Source: Anaerotignum sp. (GTDB lineage Bacteria; Bacillota; Clostridia; Lachnospirales; Anaerotignaceae). From it: DNA of 10,143 nt. The notes below the pieces were generated by a model. The model worked only from the letters and a program-made list of their open reading frames with translations, made no database searches and had not been told where the DNA came from. Position numbers and translations under genes: made by a program. Positions 1-6,035 of this stretch are shown here, piece by piece; within the stretch, counting starts at the first letter, position 1; every line of letters starts with the position of its first letter. The stretch is from the NCBI GenBank assembly GCA_017442465.1, contig JAFRZQ010000340.1, forward strand, positions 1 through 10,143. Direction: 5' to 3'.

Positions 1-59
1 GCTGCCAGGCCCAGTACCATTACGGATGCCATCAGCATCGCTAAAATTCTCTTTTTCAT
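1..59 (-). CDS. N-terminus of exported protein, probable sugar ABC transporter substrate-binding lipoprotein (partial)
   Basis: Only the first 19 codons and two bases lie in the window; the gene runs off the left edge. The peptide begins MKKRILAMLMASVMVLGLA: two or three basic residues, then a hydrophobic stretch ending in Leu-Gly-Leu-Ala-Ala. This is a typical Firmicute secretion signal and would fit a lipobox if a Cys follows just outside the window. The start at 59 is chosen because a strong GGAGGAGG-type ribosome-binding site lies at about 69-77, nine bases upstream. An in-frame ATG at 80-78 precedes that site and is unlikely to be used. The gene follows a sugar-sensing two-component operon on the same strand, where the regulated transporter's binding protein commonly sits. 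Secretion is supported by the sequence; the transporter role is inference from context. Confidence 0.6.
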   Translation of the reverse strand, partial: MKKRILAMLMASVMVLGLA

Positions 60-66
60 ATGAGGT

Positions 67-78
67 TTCCTCCTCCTC
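67..78 (-). promoter_or_regulatory. Strong ribosome-binding site of the left-edge exported protein gene
   Basis: Read on the minus strand this is GAGGAGGAGGAAA, with AGGAGG ending nine bases before the ATG at 59. It decides the start in favour of 59 over the in-frame ATG at 80, and suggests high expression, as is usual for transporter binding proteins. Confidence 0.7.
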
Positions 79-154
79 ATGACTTTACCGCATTTTTGCG
101 GTGATAATAGTTTTTTACAATGGGATATATGTGCATCATTCCATTGTCTTTTAC

Positions 155-163
155 ATTATAACA
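155..163 (-). promoter_or_regulatory. Extended -10 promoter for the left-edge exported protein gene
   Basis: On the minus strand the bases read TGTTATAAT, a perfect -10 hexamer (160-155) with the TGn extension. No convincing -35 hexamer lies 16-18 bases upstream (the region is an A/T tract), which is tolerated with an extended -10. It predicts a transcript start near 148 and a leader of about 90 bases. A small 5-bp hairpin (ACCGC/GCGGT, 87-102) lies within that leader. The promoter would separate this gene from the sensor operon upstream. Confidence 0.5.
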
Positions 164-204
164 AAAAAAATATACGCAAAACATATAATTTTTTTCACTT
201 AATC

Positions 205-222
205 TTTGATTTTTTTATCAAA
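205..222. repeat. Perfect palindrome TTTGAT-T6-ATCAAA in the 60-278 gap
   Basis: A 6-bp inverted repeat with a six-base T spacer lies about 45 bp upstream of the extended -10 element, near -60 relative to the predicted start. It is not followed by a U-run in the minus direction, so it is a poor terminator for the gene ending at 279. It could be a binding site for the AraC-type regulator encoded in the upstream operon. Nothing else was recognised in the 60-278 gap apart from the promoter and ribosome-binding site. Confidence 0.25.
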
Positions 223-278
223 ACCGATCTAACCACAGCAAAATTTCCCTGTTTCGAGCAATAGCCCCACCTTCGTTT

Positions 279-1292
279 TTACTGTTCAGGCATCATACGT
301 ATTTTTAAGGGCATTCGAACATAGCGCTGATCTACCAGCGGTATGTTCTCCGACACTTTTCCTTCCGATACCAGATCTGCCGCGATCAGAAAAGCCGTTT
401 CCCCCTGTGCAGTCCCATTACAGTCTACTGTTGCCCATAACCTGCCTTCTTCCACCGCTGCCAATCCAACATCTGTAGCATCGATGCCGAATATCGCTGC
501 TGTTATCCCGGCCTGTTCCAAAGCATCCGCAGCACCAAGGGCCATATCATCATTATTGCTCAATATCAGTTCGATATTGTCTCCATGAATGTTCAGCCAC
601 TGTTCCATCAAAACTTCTGCGCGTCCTCTCTGCCAGTCGGCTGTACCGTGCTCCAGTTTATGCAGCGGAACACCCGCCTCTTCGATCGTCTTTCTGGAAT
701 ATTCCGAACGCATGACGGTATCCTGATGCCCCATCTCTCCTTCCAGCATCACATACTGCAGAACACCGTCTCCGTTTTTATCCATTTCTCTGTGTTTCTC
801 CAGACTTTTTACAACGGCTTTCCCCTGCAGTATTGCGGACGTTTTTGCATCAGAACCAACATAGTAAATATGTTCTCCCCGAAAAACATCTTCCTGTACC
901 GGCTCACGGTTAAAAAATATCACCGGCATCTCTTCCTGCCCCGCCAAAACCTCATCAATGATGGCAGAAGCACTGGTACGGTCTACCAGATTGACACAGA
1001 TCGCATCATATCCCAAAGAAACATATCGTTTCACCTGCTCATTCTGCAGCCGTTGACTGCCATTTGCCACAGAAACATTCAAAATAACATTTCTTCCTGT
1101 TCTTTCTTCGTATTCCTTTGCGCCTTTTTCCATTCCCGCAAGGATCTTTTCTATAAAAGTATCTTCTTCCTGATACAGAGAAACCCCTATTTCCAATGGT
1201 TCCTCCTTTTCCTCTTTCAGACAATGAAACAGAAGCCCGGCAACCAGCAAAATCAGAAGAAATACGCCCAGTTTTTTCTTTCTATTCTCCAT
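279..1292 (-). CDS. Membrane-anchored galactose/glucose-binding protein (MglB-like), probable sugar sensor
   Basis: This 337-residue protein has the family-1 sugar-binding periplasmic fold, closest in motifs to E. coli MglB. A basic start and one hydrophobic segment (residues about 8-24) without a good lipobox suggest a signal anchor, with the binding domain outside the membrane. Visible motifs are EEDTF (D44, F46), VIFFNRE (N128), EGEMGHQD with H189 and D191 then R195, W220, SNNDD (N247) and FGID (D271). These correspond to sugar contacts remembered from MglB. The run DKNGDGVLQ (171-179) plus E241 matches its calcium loop. The usual Asn near residue 291 is replaced by Cys, with Asn next to it. 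The start is uncertain: 1292 (MENRKKK) is preferred, with alternatives at 1304 (ATG), 1319 (ATG) and 1340 (TTG). Any start overlaps or abuts the upstream gene's end at 1312, implying translational coupling. A sensor role is inferred from its place in a kinase/regulator operon. Confidence 0.85.
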   Translation of the reverse strand: MENRKKKLGVFLLILLVAGLLFHCLKEEKEEPLEIGVSLYQEEDTFIEKILAGMEKGAKEYEERTGRNVILNVSVANGSQRLQNEQVKRYVSLGYDAICVNLVDRTSASAIIDEVLAGQEEMPVIFFNREPVQEDVFRGEHIYYVGSDAKTSAILQGKAVVKSLEKHREMDKNGDGVLQYVMLEGEMGHQDTVMRSEYSRKTIEEAGVPLHKLEHGTADWQRGRAEVLMEQWLNIHGDNIELILSNNDDMALGAADALEQAGITAAIFGIDATDVGLAAVEEGRLWATVDCNGTAQGETAFLIAADLVSEGKVSENIPLVDQRYVRMPLKIRMMPEQ

Positions 1293-1311
1293 CCTTTCAT
1301 CCATCCCTTTC

Positions 1312-2271
1312 TCATACATAGGGAAATACAACGCTTTCAATCTCAGGGGAATACATTGTTTCCTGTGTCACCAGAACAGATTCCACAAACATTTCTATCC
1401 TCGCAGAAGCTTTTCCATTCAGGATCTCCACCATCCGTTCCACAGAAAAATATCCGGCTTCATATGCACGGTGTGCCACAGCCCCCGAGATCTGTCCTTT
1501 TTCCACCAAAGAACGGATCCCCGCATGAAAACCAACACCATAAACGGATAATTCATTTTCCGTATCCTTATTCCCTTCTCCCAGCATCTGCAAAACAGAA
1601 ATATCTCCGGAAACAAATATCCCGCTCCGTAAAGCAGCTACATTTTTCACCAGCGGCTGTACTTTCGCAAGGGCGTCCACCTGTATACGGCGTACCAATA
1701 CCCCTTCCGCCTCCAGCTGCTCCTGCAGACGGTCATGTAAAGCCAGCACCCGTTCTTCACAGTCCGCAGGCTCTACCAGCACAATACCTTCCGCAATATT
1801 TTTATCCTGCAAAATCGCTTCTAGCAACAGCCTGCATTCCTCTCCGGGGTCACTGCCGATATATCCGCTTACACATGGTTCTTCCGCTTCTTCATTATAT
1901 AACAAAACCGGGATACCGGCCGGAATGCTTTCCAGAAGGGTTTGTGTTACCTGTTTATCTTCGCAATGCAGGATCACACCTTTACAGCCATTATCCAGTT
2001 CCTTCTGCAATACCGCCTGTTTGTCCTTCAATTCCTTCCATGAGGACAAATTAAAGAAATTCATATCCGTATAATATTCCGAGGAAGCTTTTATCGTACC
2101 TGAACGAAAATTATCCACCTGACTCTTCACAGGGATATCCATGATCACTGCAATTTTATGTACTTCAACTTCTTTTTCCTTGATCAGAAGATCTGTGGAC
2201 GACGCCAGAAAAAGCAGCAGCAAGAGAAAAATATCCGCCAGGATGATGTTTCTCATCCTTTTATTCTTCAT
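1312..2271 (-). CDS. Membrane-anchored periplasmic-binding-protein-like protein (Peripla_BP_4 type), probable co-sensor
   Basis: This 319-residue protein has a basic N-terminus (MKNKRMRN), one hydrophobic anchor (about 9-29) and an extracytoplasmic binding-protein domain (about 38-315). Family signs are KIAVIMDIP at the first strand, GVILHCEDKQ, IPVLLYNEE (N126), SGYIGSD, VYGVG and the closing pattern VTQETMYSPEIESVVFPYV, common in sugar-binding proteins of this fold. Compared with its MglB-like neighbour the ligand pocket is altered. There is no Trp in the W220 region, the SNND motif is VSGD (G222), and the hinge Asp of FGID is Gly (G247). The ATG shares an ATGA overlap with the histidine kinase stop, so the two are translationally coupled. 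It probably relays sugar status to the kinase, as XylFII does to LytS, but whether it binds any sugar is open. Confidence 0.8.
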   Translation of the reverse strand: MKNKRMRNIILADIFLLLLLFLASSTDLLIKEKEVEVHKIAVIMDIPVKSQVDNFRSGTIKASSEYYTDMNFFNLSSWKELKDKQAVLQKELDNGCKGVILHCEDKQVTQTLLESIPAGIPVLLYNEEAEEPCVSGYIGSDPGEECRLLLEAILQDKNIAEGIVLVEPADCEERVLALHDRLQEQLEAEGVLVRRIQVDALAKVQPLVKNVAALRSGIFVSGDISVLQMLGEGNKDTENELSVYGVGFHAGIRSLVEKGQISGAVAHRAYEAGYFSVERMVEILNGKASARIEMFVESVLVTQETMYSPEIESVVFPYV

Positions 2272-4079
2272 ACGCTATCCAGCCCCCTTTCCGCCAGTTC
2301 TTCCCATAAAACGACAGGAATGCGAATACTCACTTCTGTTCCTTCGTCCGGTTCAGAGTGGATCATCATCCCAAATCCGTCACCAAAGACCAGCTGCAGA
2401 CGCTCCTGCACATTTTGCAGTCCAACGCCACCTTTCCCTTTGCTGACCTTCTTCCCTGCCATGATCTGTTCCACGATATCCTCCGTCATACCACAGCCAT
2501 TATCGCTTACTGTAAAAAGGATCGTTTCTTTGTCTTTTCTCACAGAAATCTGAATGACTCCATCCCCATCCATAAATTCCATGGCATGATAAATACAGTT
2601 TTCCACGATCGGCTGCAGGATCAGTTTGATCGTTCCATATTGTCCCAGCCCTTCCTCCATATCCAGGGTATAACTGAATCTGTTTTTGAAACGTCTTTCC
2701 TGAATCATCAGATAATTTCGCACATGCTCAATTTCATCTTCCACAGGAATGATGGTTTTCCCGTTGCTCAGACTGATACGGAAAAATCTTGCGAGGGCTG
2801 TCACCACTTCTACGGCTTCTTCTCTCTTTTCGTTTTCAATCATCCATACAATGATATCCAGTGTATTATACAGAAAATGTGGGTTTATCTGATTCTGCAG
2901 CACCATCAGCTCACTGCGCCGCTTTGCTTCATGCTCTGCCACGATATCATCCATCAATTGTTTCAGCGTATCCTGCATGTCACTGATCGCTCTCCCAAGA
3001 TGCCATACCTCATAGAACCCGGATGCCTCGATATGGGTATCCAGATCCCCGGCTTCTATTTTATTGACCGCTTCTTCCAGCCTCTGCATCGGTGCAGACA
3101 GTCTTTTTGACAGATGCATATTGATGAGCGCCATCACACTCAGAAAGAACAGCAATAAGAATACGATCAGCAATCCGCTCTTAAAGCTATTCAGAGAGAT
3201 CCCCTCATTTTGAACCACACCGACGATTTTCCAGCCGGTATATCCGATCGTTTTGCTGAAATATTCTTTTTCATTCCCTGCATCCAGATATCTGTTATCC
3301 TCTGATTTATGCAGGTCTATCTTTTTTTCCTGAAGGTAACCACTTTCGATCAATTCCTGCTTGGGGTGATAAATGATCTCACCATCTTCATTCGTCAGGT
3401 ACAGATAAGAATTACCAGTCATCAGGATATTTGATAAAATATCTGCAATATTGCTTTGCTTCAACTGAATCAGCAGGATCCCCTTTTCTGTTTCATTCCC
3501 TCTATTCAGCTGTACCACACGGCTCATAGGGATCACACGGGTATATTCTCCGCCGGAATCTTCAAACAATCGTTCTACCTCCGGCATGCCAAACGTAATG
3601 TTCTCTTCCCTCAAAATCGTTTCCTTGTACCAATTCTGATGAAAAAGAGAAACTGCCTCTTTTCTTTTTGTTGCCGGGGCAACCTCTAAAAGTTCCCCAT
3701 CCTCCGAAAAAAGTGCGATTCGTTCGATCATATCTTTATTGGTATCGTACAGCAGACGGAAGGCGTCCGAAACAGAATTTGTCTCCAGGTCTGTTTCTTT
3801 GATCACACTGTAATATAAGGAATCAGAAACCTTCATCATATTGCGTAAAAAAGAAGTAAACTGATAATTTGCCTGTGTCAGAAGCGTCTGATTATCCTCC
3901 CGCATCGTTTCCTGCGTCTGGGTCATATAACGTCCATACACAGACAGCCCCATAATCAAAGTTGTCACCACTGCCGTTGCCGTAAAAGAAACCCAGATGA
4001 CCCTACGCAGGTCATAGCGTCTGTCGCCGAATCCCATCCAGGCCTGCCATATTCTTTTCAGTGCATCCAGAAATCTCAC
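2268..4079 (-). CDS. Sensor histidine kinase, YesM type (HAMP + His_kinase + HATPase_c)
   Basis: This 603-residue membrane kinase has TM1 at about 28-47, a large extracytoplasmic region (about 50-298) resembling a Cache sensor domain, TM2 at about 301-320, HAMP at about 320-375 and a His_kinase domain with phosphoacceptor H401 in NQINPHFLYN. The ATPase domain shows LQPIVENCIYHA (N494), DNGCGM (526-531) and GKGGVGLQNV (548-557). It should autophosphorylate on H401 and pass phosphate to the regulator encoded just upstream. The start is GTG at 4079, three bases after the regulator's stop and preceded by AGAGAGG at good spacing. It overlaps the next gene by four bases. The presence of its own sensor domain plus two anchored binding proteins downstream suggests more than one input. 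Its ligand cannot be read from sequence. Confidence 0.96.
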   Translation of the reverse strand: MRFLDALKRIWQAWMGFGDRRYDLRRVIWVSFTATAVVTTLIMGLSVYGRYMTQTQETMREDNQTLLTQANYQFTSFLRNMMKVSDSLYYSVIKETDLETNSVSDAFRLLYDTNKDMIERIALFSEDGELLEVAPATKRKEAVSLFHQNWYKETILREENITFGMPEVERLFEDSGGEYTRVIPMSRVVQLNRGNETEKGILLIQLKQSNIADILSNILMTGNSYLYLTNEDGEIIYHPKQELIESGYLQEKKIDLHKSEDNRYLDAGNEKEYFSKTIGYTGWKIVGVVQNEGISLNSFKSGLLIVFLLLFFLSVMALINMHLSKRLSAPMQRLEEAVNKIEAGDLDTHIEASGFYEVWHLGRAISDMQDTLKQLMDDIVAEHEAKRRSELMVLQNQINPHFLYNTLDIIVWMIENEKREEAVEVVTALARFFRISLSNGKTIIPVEDEIEHVRNYLMIQERRFKNRFSYTLDMEEGLGQYGTIKLILQPIVENCIYHAMEFMDGDGVIQISVRKDKETILFTVSDNGCGMTEDIVEQIMAGKKVSKGKGGVGLQNVQERLQLVFGDGFGMMIHSEPDEGTEVSIRIPVVLWEELAERGLDSV

Positions 4080-4082
4080 AAC

Positions 4083-5663
4083 TTAACCTCTCTTTCCTCT
4101 GAATTTATTGGGTGATACACCATAACGCTTCTTAAATACATAGCTAAAATAGTTAGGTTCGTCATACCCTACCTTCGCAGCGATCACATATGTCTTTTCA
4201 TCCGTCGTTTTCAATAATTCCGCCGCTTTTTTCATACGAACCCCTGTCAGATAGGAAATATAGCTTTCCCCTTCCTCTTTTTTGAATACCGTAGAAAAAT
4301 ATGCTGTACTCATATGAAGATGAGCACACAGGATTTCCAACGAAAGATCTGAATTCTGATAGTTCTCCTCGATGTAGCGCTTCGCCTCCTGCACGATCGT
4401 TTTGGTCGTGCCTTTTCTTGCATTGGCAATACACGCACTGATAGAATAACAAATGCCGGAAAGCCATTGAAACAGTCTTTCCGTTGTATCCACCTCAGAC
4501 AACACCCCATAATAGTCTGCATATTTCCCAAATACCAACTGTTCATCCAGCTCATGCTTTTGCACTACCTGCAGAATAACGTGCAGAATGCTGATCAGAT
4601 ATGGCTGCACATTACAGCTGCCTGAGGTTTCCATAAGCTGAACAATATTTTCAACACAGGAAAGGATCGTATCTTCATCGCCAAAACGCAGGGCATAATT
4701 CAGATCTGCTTCCATTTTATCATCCAGCCATAGGATCGGTTTCTGACGAGGTTCTACGTCATTAATGTAAATAATATCCCCCGCGATGCCGCCATAGGCA
4801 ACCGCTTCTCTTGCACCGCTGTAGCTTTGCGCGATCTTTTCAATCTGATGGACAACACACCCCATGCCAATCGTCAGGGGCTGATACAATATGCGGCGGC
4901 TTTCCCTGCAAATATCATTCAAAAACGCCATCAGATGTGTAATTTCCGTTTCCGCCTCCATACCTACAATGGCACAAAGGCCAGACGGCCGGTGAAAGCT
5001 GACATATCCATCCCATGCCTGCATACGACTGTCCAGAAGATTCTGAACTGCCAAAAGATTCCCGTCTTTATCCGATACACCATCATCAAGATTGATCTTC
5101 AGCGCGATCCAGCATCTGCTTCCCTGGAAAGACAGTTCATATTCTTTCATCTCGTGTTCAATTTGCTTCCTTTCGATTTTCCCTTTCACCAATTTGCTAA
5201 GGAAATTTTCACGAAGGATCAGCAGATTTTTCTTTACGTTGTCCTGCTGTACTGCTTCGCCTCTCAACCGTTCAATTTCTTCATCCAGGTTTGTTTTGAT
5301 TTTACCCAGAATATCCGTCAATTCTCTGGCATTTACCGGTTTCAATATGTATTCGATAATATTCAGCTGAATCGCCTGTTTCGCATATTCAAAATCATCA
5401 TACCCGGAAAAAATCACAACTTTAACGGATGGATGCGTCCGTCGCAGTTCTGCTGCCAGTTCCAGCCCATCCATATATGGCATACGGATATCAGTCAAAA
5501 CCACATCCGGTTCCAACTGTTCAATTTTTTCCAGTGCATCCTTCCCGTTTTCCGCATCTCCAATTACTGTAAAGCCATTCTTGTCCCAGTCAATTTTTTT
5601 AATGATACTGGTGCGAATCTCTTCTTCATCATCCACCAGCAAAATCTTATACATTTCATTCAT
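4083..5663 (-). CDS. Response regulator, YesN type (receiver + AraC-family DNA-binding domain)
   Basis: The protein is 526 residues from ATG 5663. That start is chosen because GGTGGAG lies five bases before it; an upstream TTG at 5684 would lie before this site. The N-terminal receiver (about 4-122) has the acidic pair D11/D12, phosphoacceptor D58 in VLTDIRMPYMDG, S86 in IFSGYDD and K108 in ILKPV. A long middle region (about 125-420) has no recognised motif and is typical of YesN-type regulators. The C-terminal 100 residues (427-526) are an AraC-type double helix-turn-helix, with LCAHLHMSTAYFSTVFKK and a second copy ending VGYDEPNYFSYVFKKRYGVSPNKFR. It is the first gene of the sensor operon and probably activates the operon, the transporter beginning at 59, or both; the targets are inferred. 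Confidence 0.96.
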   Translation of the reverse strand: MNEMYKILLVDDEEEIRTSIIKKIDWDKNGFTVIGDAENGKDALEKIEQLEPDVVLTDIRMPYMDGLELAAELRRTHPSVKVVIFSGYDDFEYAKQAIQLNIIEYILKPVNARELTDILGKIKTNLDEEIERLRGEAVQQDNVKKNLLILRENFLSKLVKGKIERKQIEHEMKEYELSFQGSRCWIALKINLDDGVSDKDGNLLAVQNLLDSRMQAWDGYVSFHRPSGLCAIVGMEAETEITHLMAFLNDICRESRRILYQPLTIGMGCVVHQIEKIAQSYSGAREAVAYGGIAGDIIYINDVEPRQKPILWLDDKMEADLNYALRFGDEDTILSCVENIVQLMETSGSCNVQPYLISILHVILQVVQKHELDEQLVFGKYADYYGVLSEVDTTERLFQWLSGICYSISACIANARKGTTKTIVQEAKRYIEENYQNSDLSLEILCAHLHMSTAYFSTVFKKEEGESYISYLTGVRMKKAAELLKTTDEKTYVIAAKVGYDEPNYFSYVFKKRYGVSPNKFRGKRG

Positions 5664-5707
5664 TCTGACTCCACCCTTTTTCAAAATGATGCTATTATCC
5701 TGATTTT

Positions 5708-5736
5708 ATTTTACCATTCTAATATCAAAGCAGCAA
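5708..5736 (-). promoter_or_regulatory. Candidate promoter of the regulator-kinase-binding protein operon
   Basis: On the minus strand, TTGCTG (5736-5731) and TAAAAT (5713-5708) are separated by 17 bases. The -35 is weak (three of six) and the -10 good (five of six). This gives a start near 5701 and a leader of about 38 bases before the regulator ATG. A perfect TATAAT also exists at 5743-5738 but lacks a -35 partner. The promoter overlaps the 3' end of the decayed reading frame at 5711-5893. Confidence 0.35.
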
Positions 5737-5893
5737 GATTATAAGGAGAATCCAAATGATTTTGACTCACCCTTTCTCCGATGTCATTCGCTGCACCTGC
5801 AAAGGTACCGCCAAACGAAAAGCCTCCTACTACCCATTCTGCTATTTTCCCGCCAATGGCATCCCCAGCCCTTAGGAATTGTATAAAAATACA
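5711..5893 (-). pseudogene. Possible C-terminal remnant of a Gly/Ala-rich, glycine-zipper-like protein
   Basis: A minus-strand frame stays open for 60 codons and stops at 5713-5711, 47 bp before the regulator start. Most codons begin with G (a coding-like bias), and the peptide contains AIGGKIAEWVVGGFSFGG, then TFAGAANDIGERVSQ, ending LAALILEW. There is no ATG, GTG or TTG in a usable position and no ribosome-binding site, and the frame is closed upstream by a TAA at 5896-5894 in AT-rich DNA. Small-residue repeats of this kind occur in membrane-inserting or toxin-type proteins, but no family can be assigned. The signal could also come from the antisense ORF at 5756-5875: the two share codon register, so its C-rich third positions and these G-rich first positions are the same bases. 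Confidence 0.35.
5756..5875 (+). CDS. Possible 39-residue Cys-containing small protein
   Basis: ATG at 5756 is preceded by AAGGAG (5743-5748) with seven bases between, an excellent ribosome-binding site. The frame runs to TAG at 5873-5875. The peptide begins MILTHPFSDVIRCTCKG and has Cys at 13, 15 and 29, with many basic and aromatic residues. No signal peptide, membrane segment or known family is apparent. Against it, the frame is the exact antisense of a minus-strand frame with equally coding-like composition, and no clear plus-strand promoter is seen upstream. It could be a leader peptide upstream of carB, a free small protein, or chance. Confidence 0.2.
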   Translation: MILTHPFSDVIRCTCKGTAKRKASYYPFCYFPANGIPSP

Positions 5894-5911
5894 TTAATTT
5901 TTATAAAAATA

Positions 5912-5940
5912 CTACCACTACAAAAAATAAGTGGTATAAT
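5912..5940 (+). promoter_or_regulatory. carB promoter (extended -10)
   Basis: TGGTATAAT (5932-5940) is an extended -10 with a consensus hexamer. A weak -35-like CTACCA lies at 5912-5917 with 17-base spacing. It predicts a start near 5947 and a leader of about 90 bases before carB. No riboswitch, T-box or convincing PyrR-binding stem was recognised in that leader; it holds only a short CTCT-GGGA-AGAG hairpin at 5967-5978. Confidence 0.55.
5913..5936. repeat. 7-bp inverted repeat overlapping the carB promoter
   Basis: TACCACT (5913-5919) and AGTGGTA (5930-5936) are exact inverted copies ten bases apart, covering the -35 region and the first part of the extended -10. The placement fits an operator for a dimeric repressor controlling carB. 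It does not match the ArgR box pattern I know. Confidence 0.4.
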
Positions 5941-6020
5941 ACTAATAATCTTTCCGATCCAATCGTCTCTGGGAAGAGCGCTTATAAAACCATATATCAT
6001 ATACAGATTGTTTTCTAAGC

Positions 6021-6027
6021 AAGGAGG
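6021..6027 (+). promoter_or_regulatory. carB ribosome-binding site
   Basis: AAGGAGG, eight bases before a GTG, is near-perfect and is the main reason for accepting the non-ATG start at 6036. Confidence 0.8.
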
Positions 6028-6035
6028 GAACTCTC

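Noticed and set aside
205..222. Palindrome as a terminator of the sensor operon
   Set aside because: The stem is all A/T except one pair and no U-run follows it on the minus strand, so it is better viewed as a possible protein-binding site.
79..264. 61-residue plus-strand ORF in the left gap
   Set aside because: It has no ribosome-binding site, is AT-driven (Phe, Lys, Asn) and covers the promoter region of the minus-strand gene.
585..2054. 489-residue plus-strand open frame
   Set aside because: It lies antisense across the two binding-protein genes, which have clear family motifs; its translation is low in structure and rich in Ser, Pro, Phe and His, typical of a shadow frame.
4827..5744. 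305-residue plus-strand open frame
   Set aside because: It is antisense to the receiver and middle region of the response regulator and shows no family motif or ribosome-binding site.
5872..6000. 42-codon minus-strand ORF starting MIYGFISALPRDDW, possibly frameshifted into the Gly-rich remnant
   Set aside because: It has no ribosome-binding site, its composition is just AT-rich Ile/Phe, and it overlaps the carB promoter and leader; a frameshift link to the remnant is not supported.
5941..6035. Riboswitch or PyrR attenuator in the carB leader
   Set aside because: The leader is only about 90 bases, with one four-pair hairpin and no terminator; no PyrR-binding or riboswitch core was recognised.
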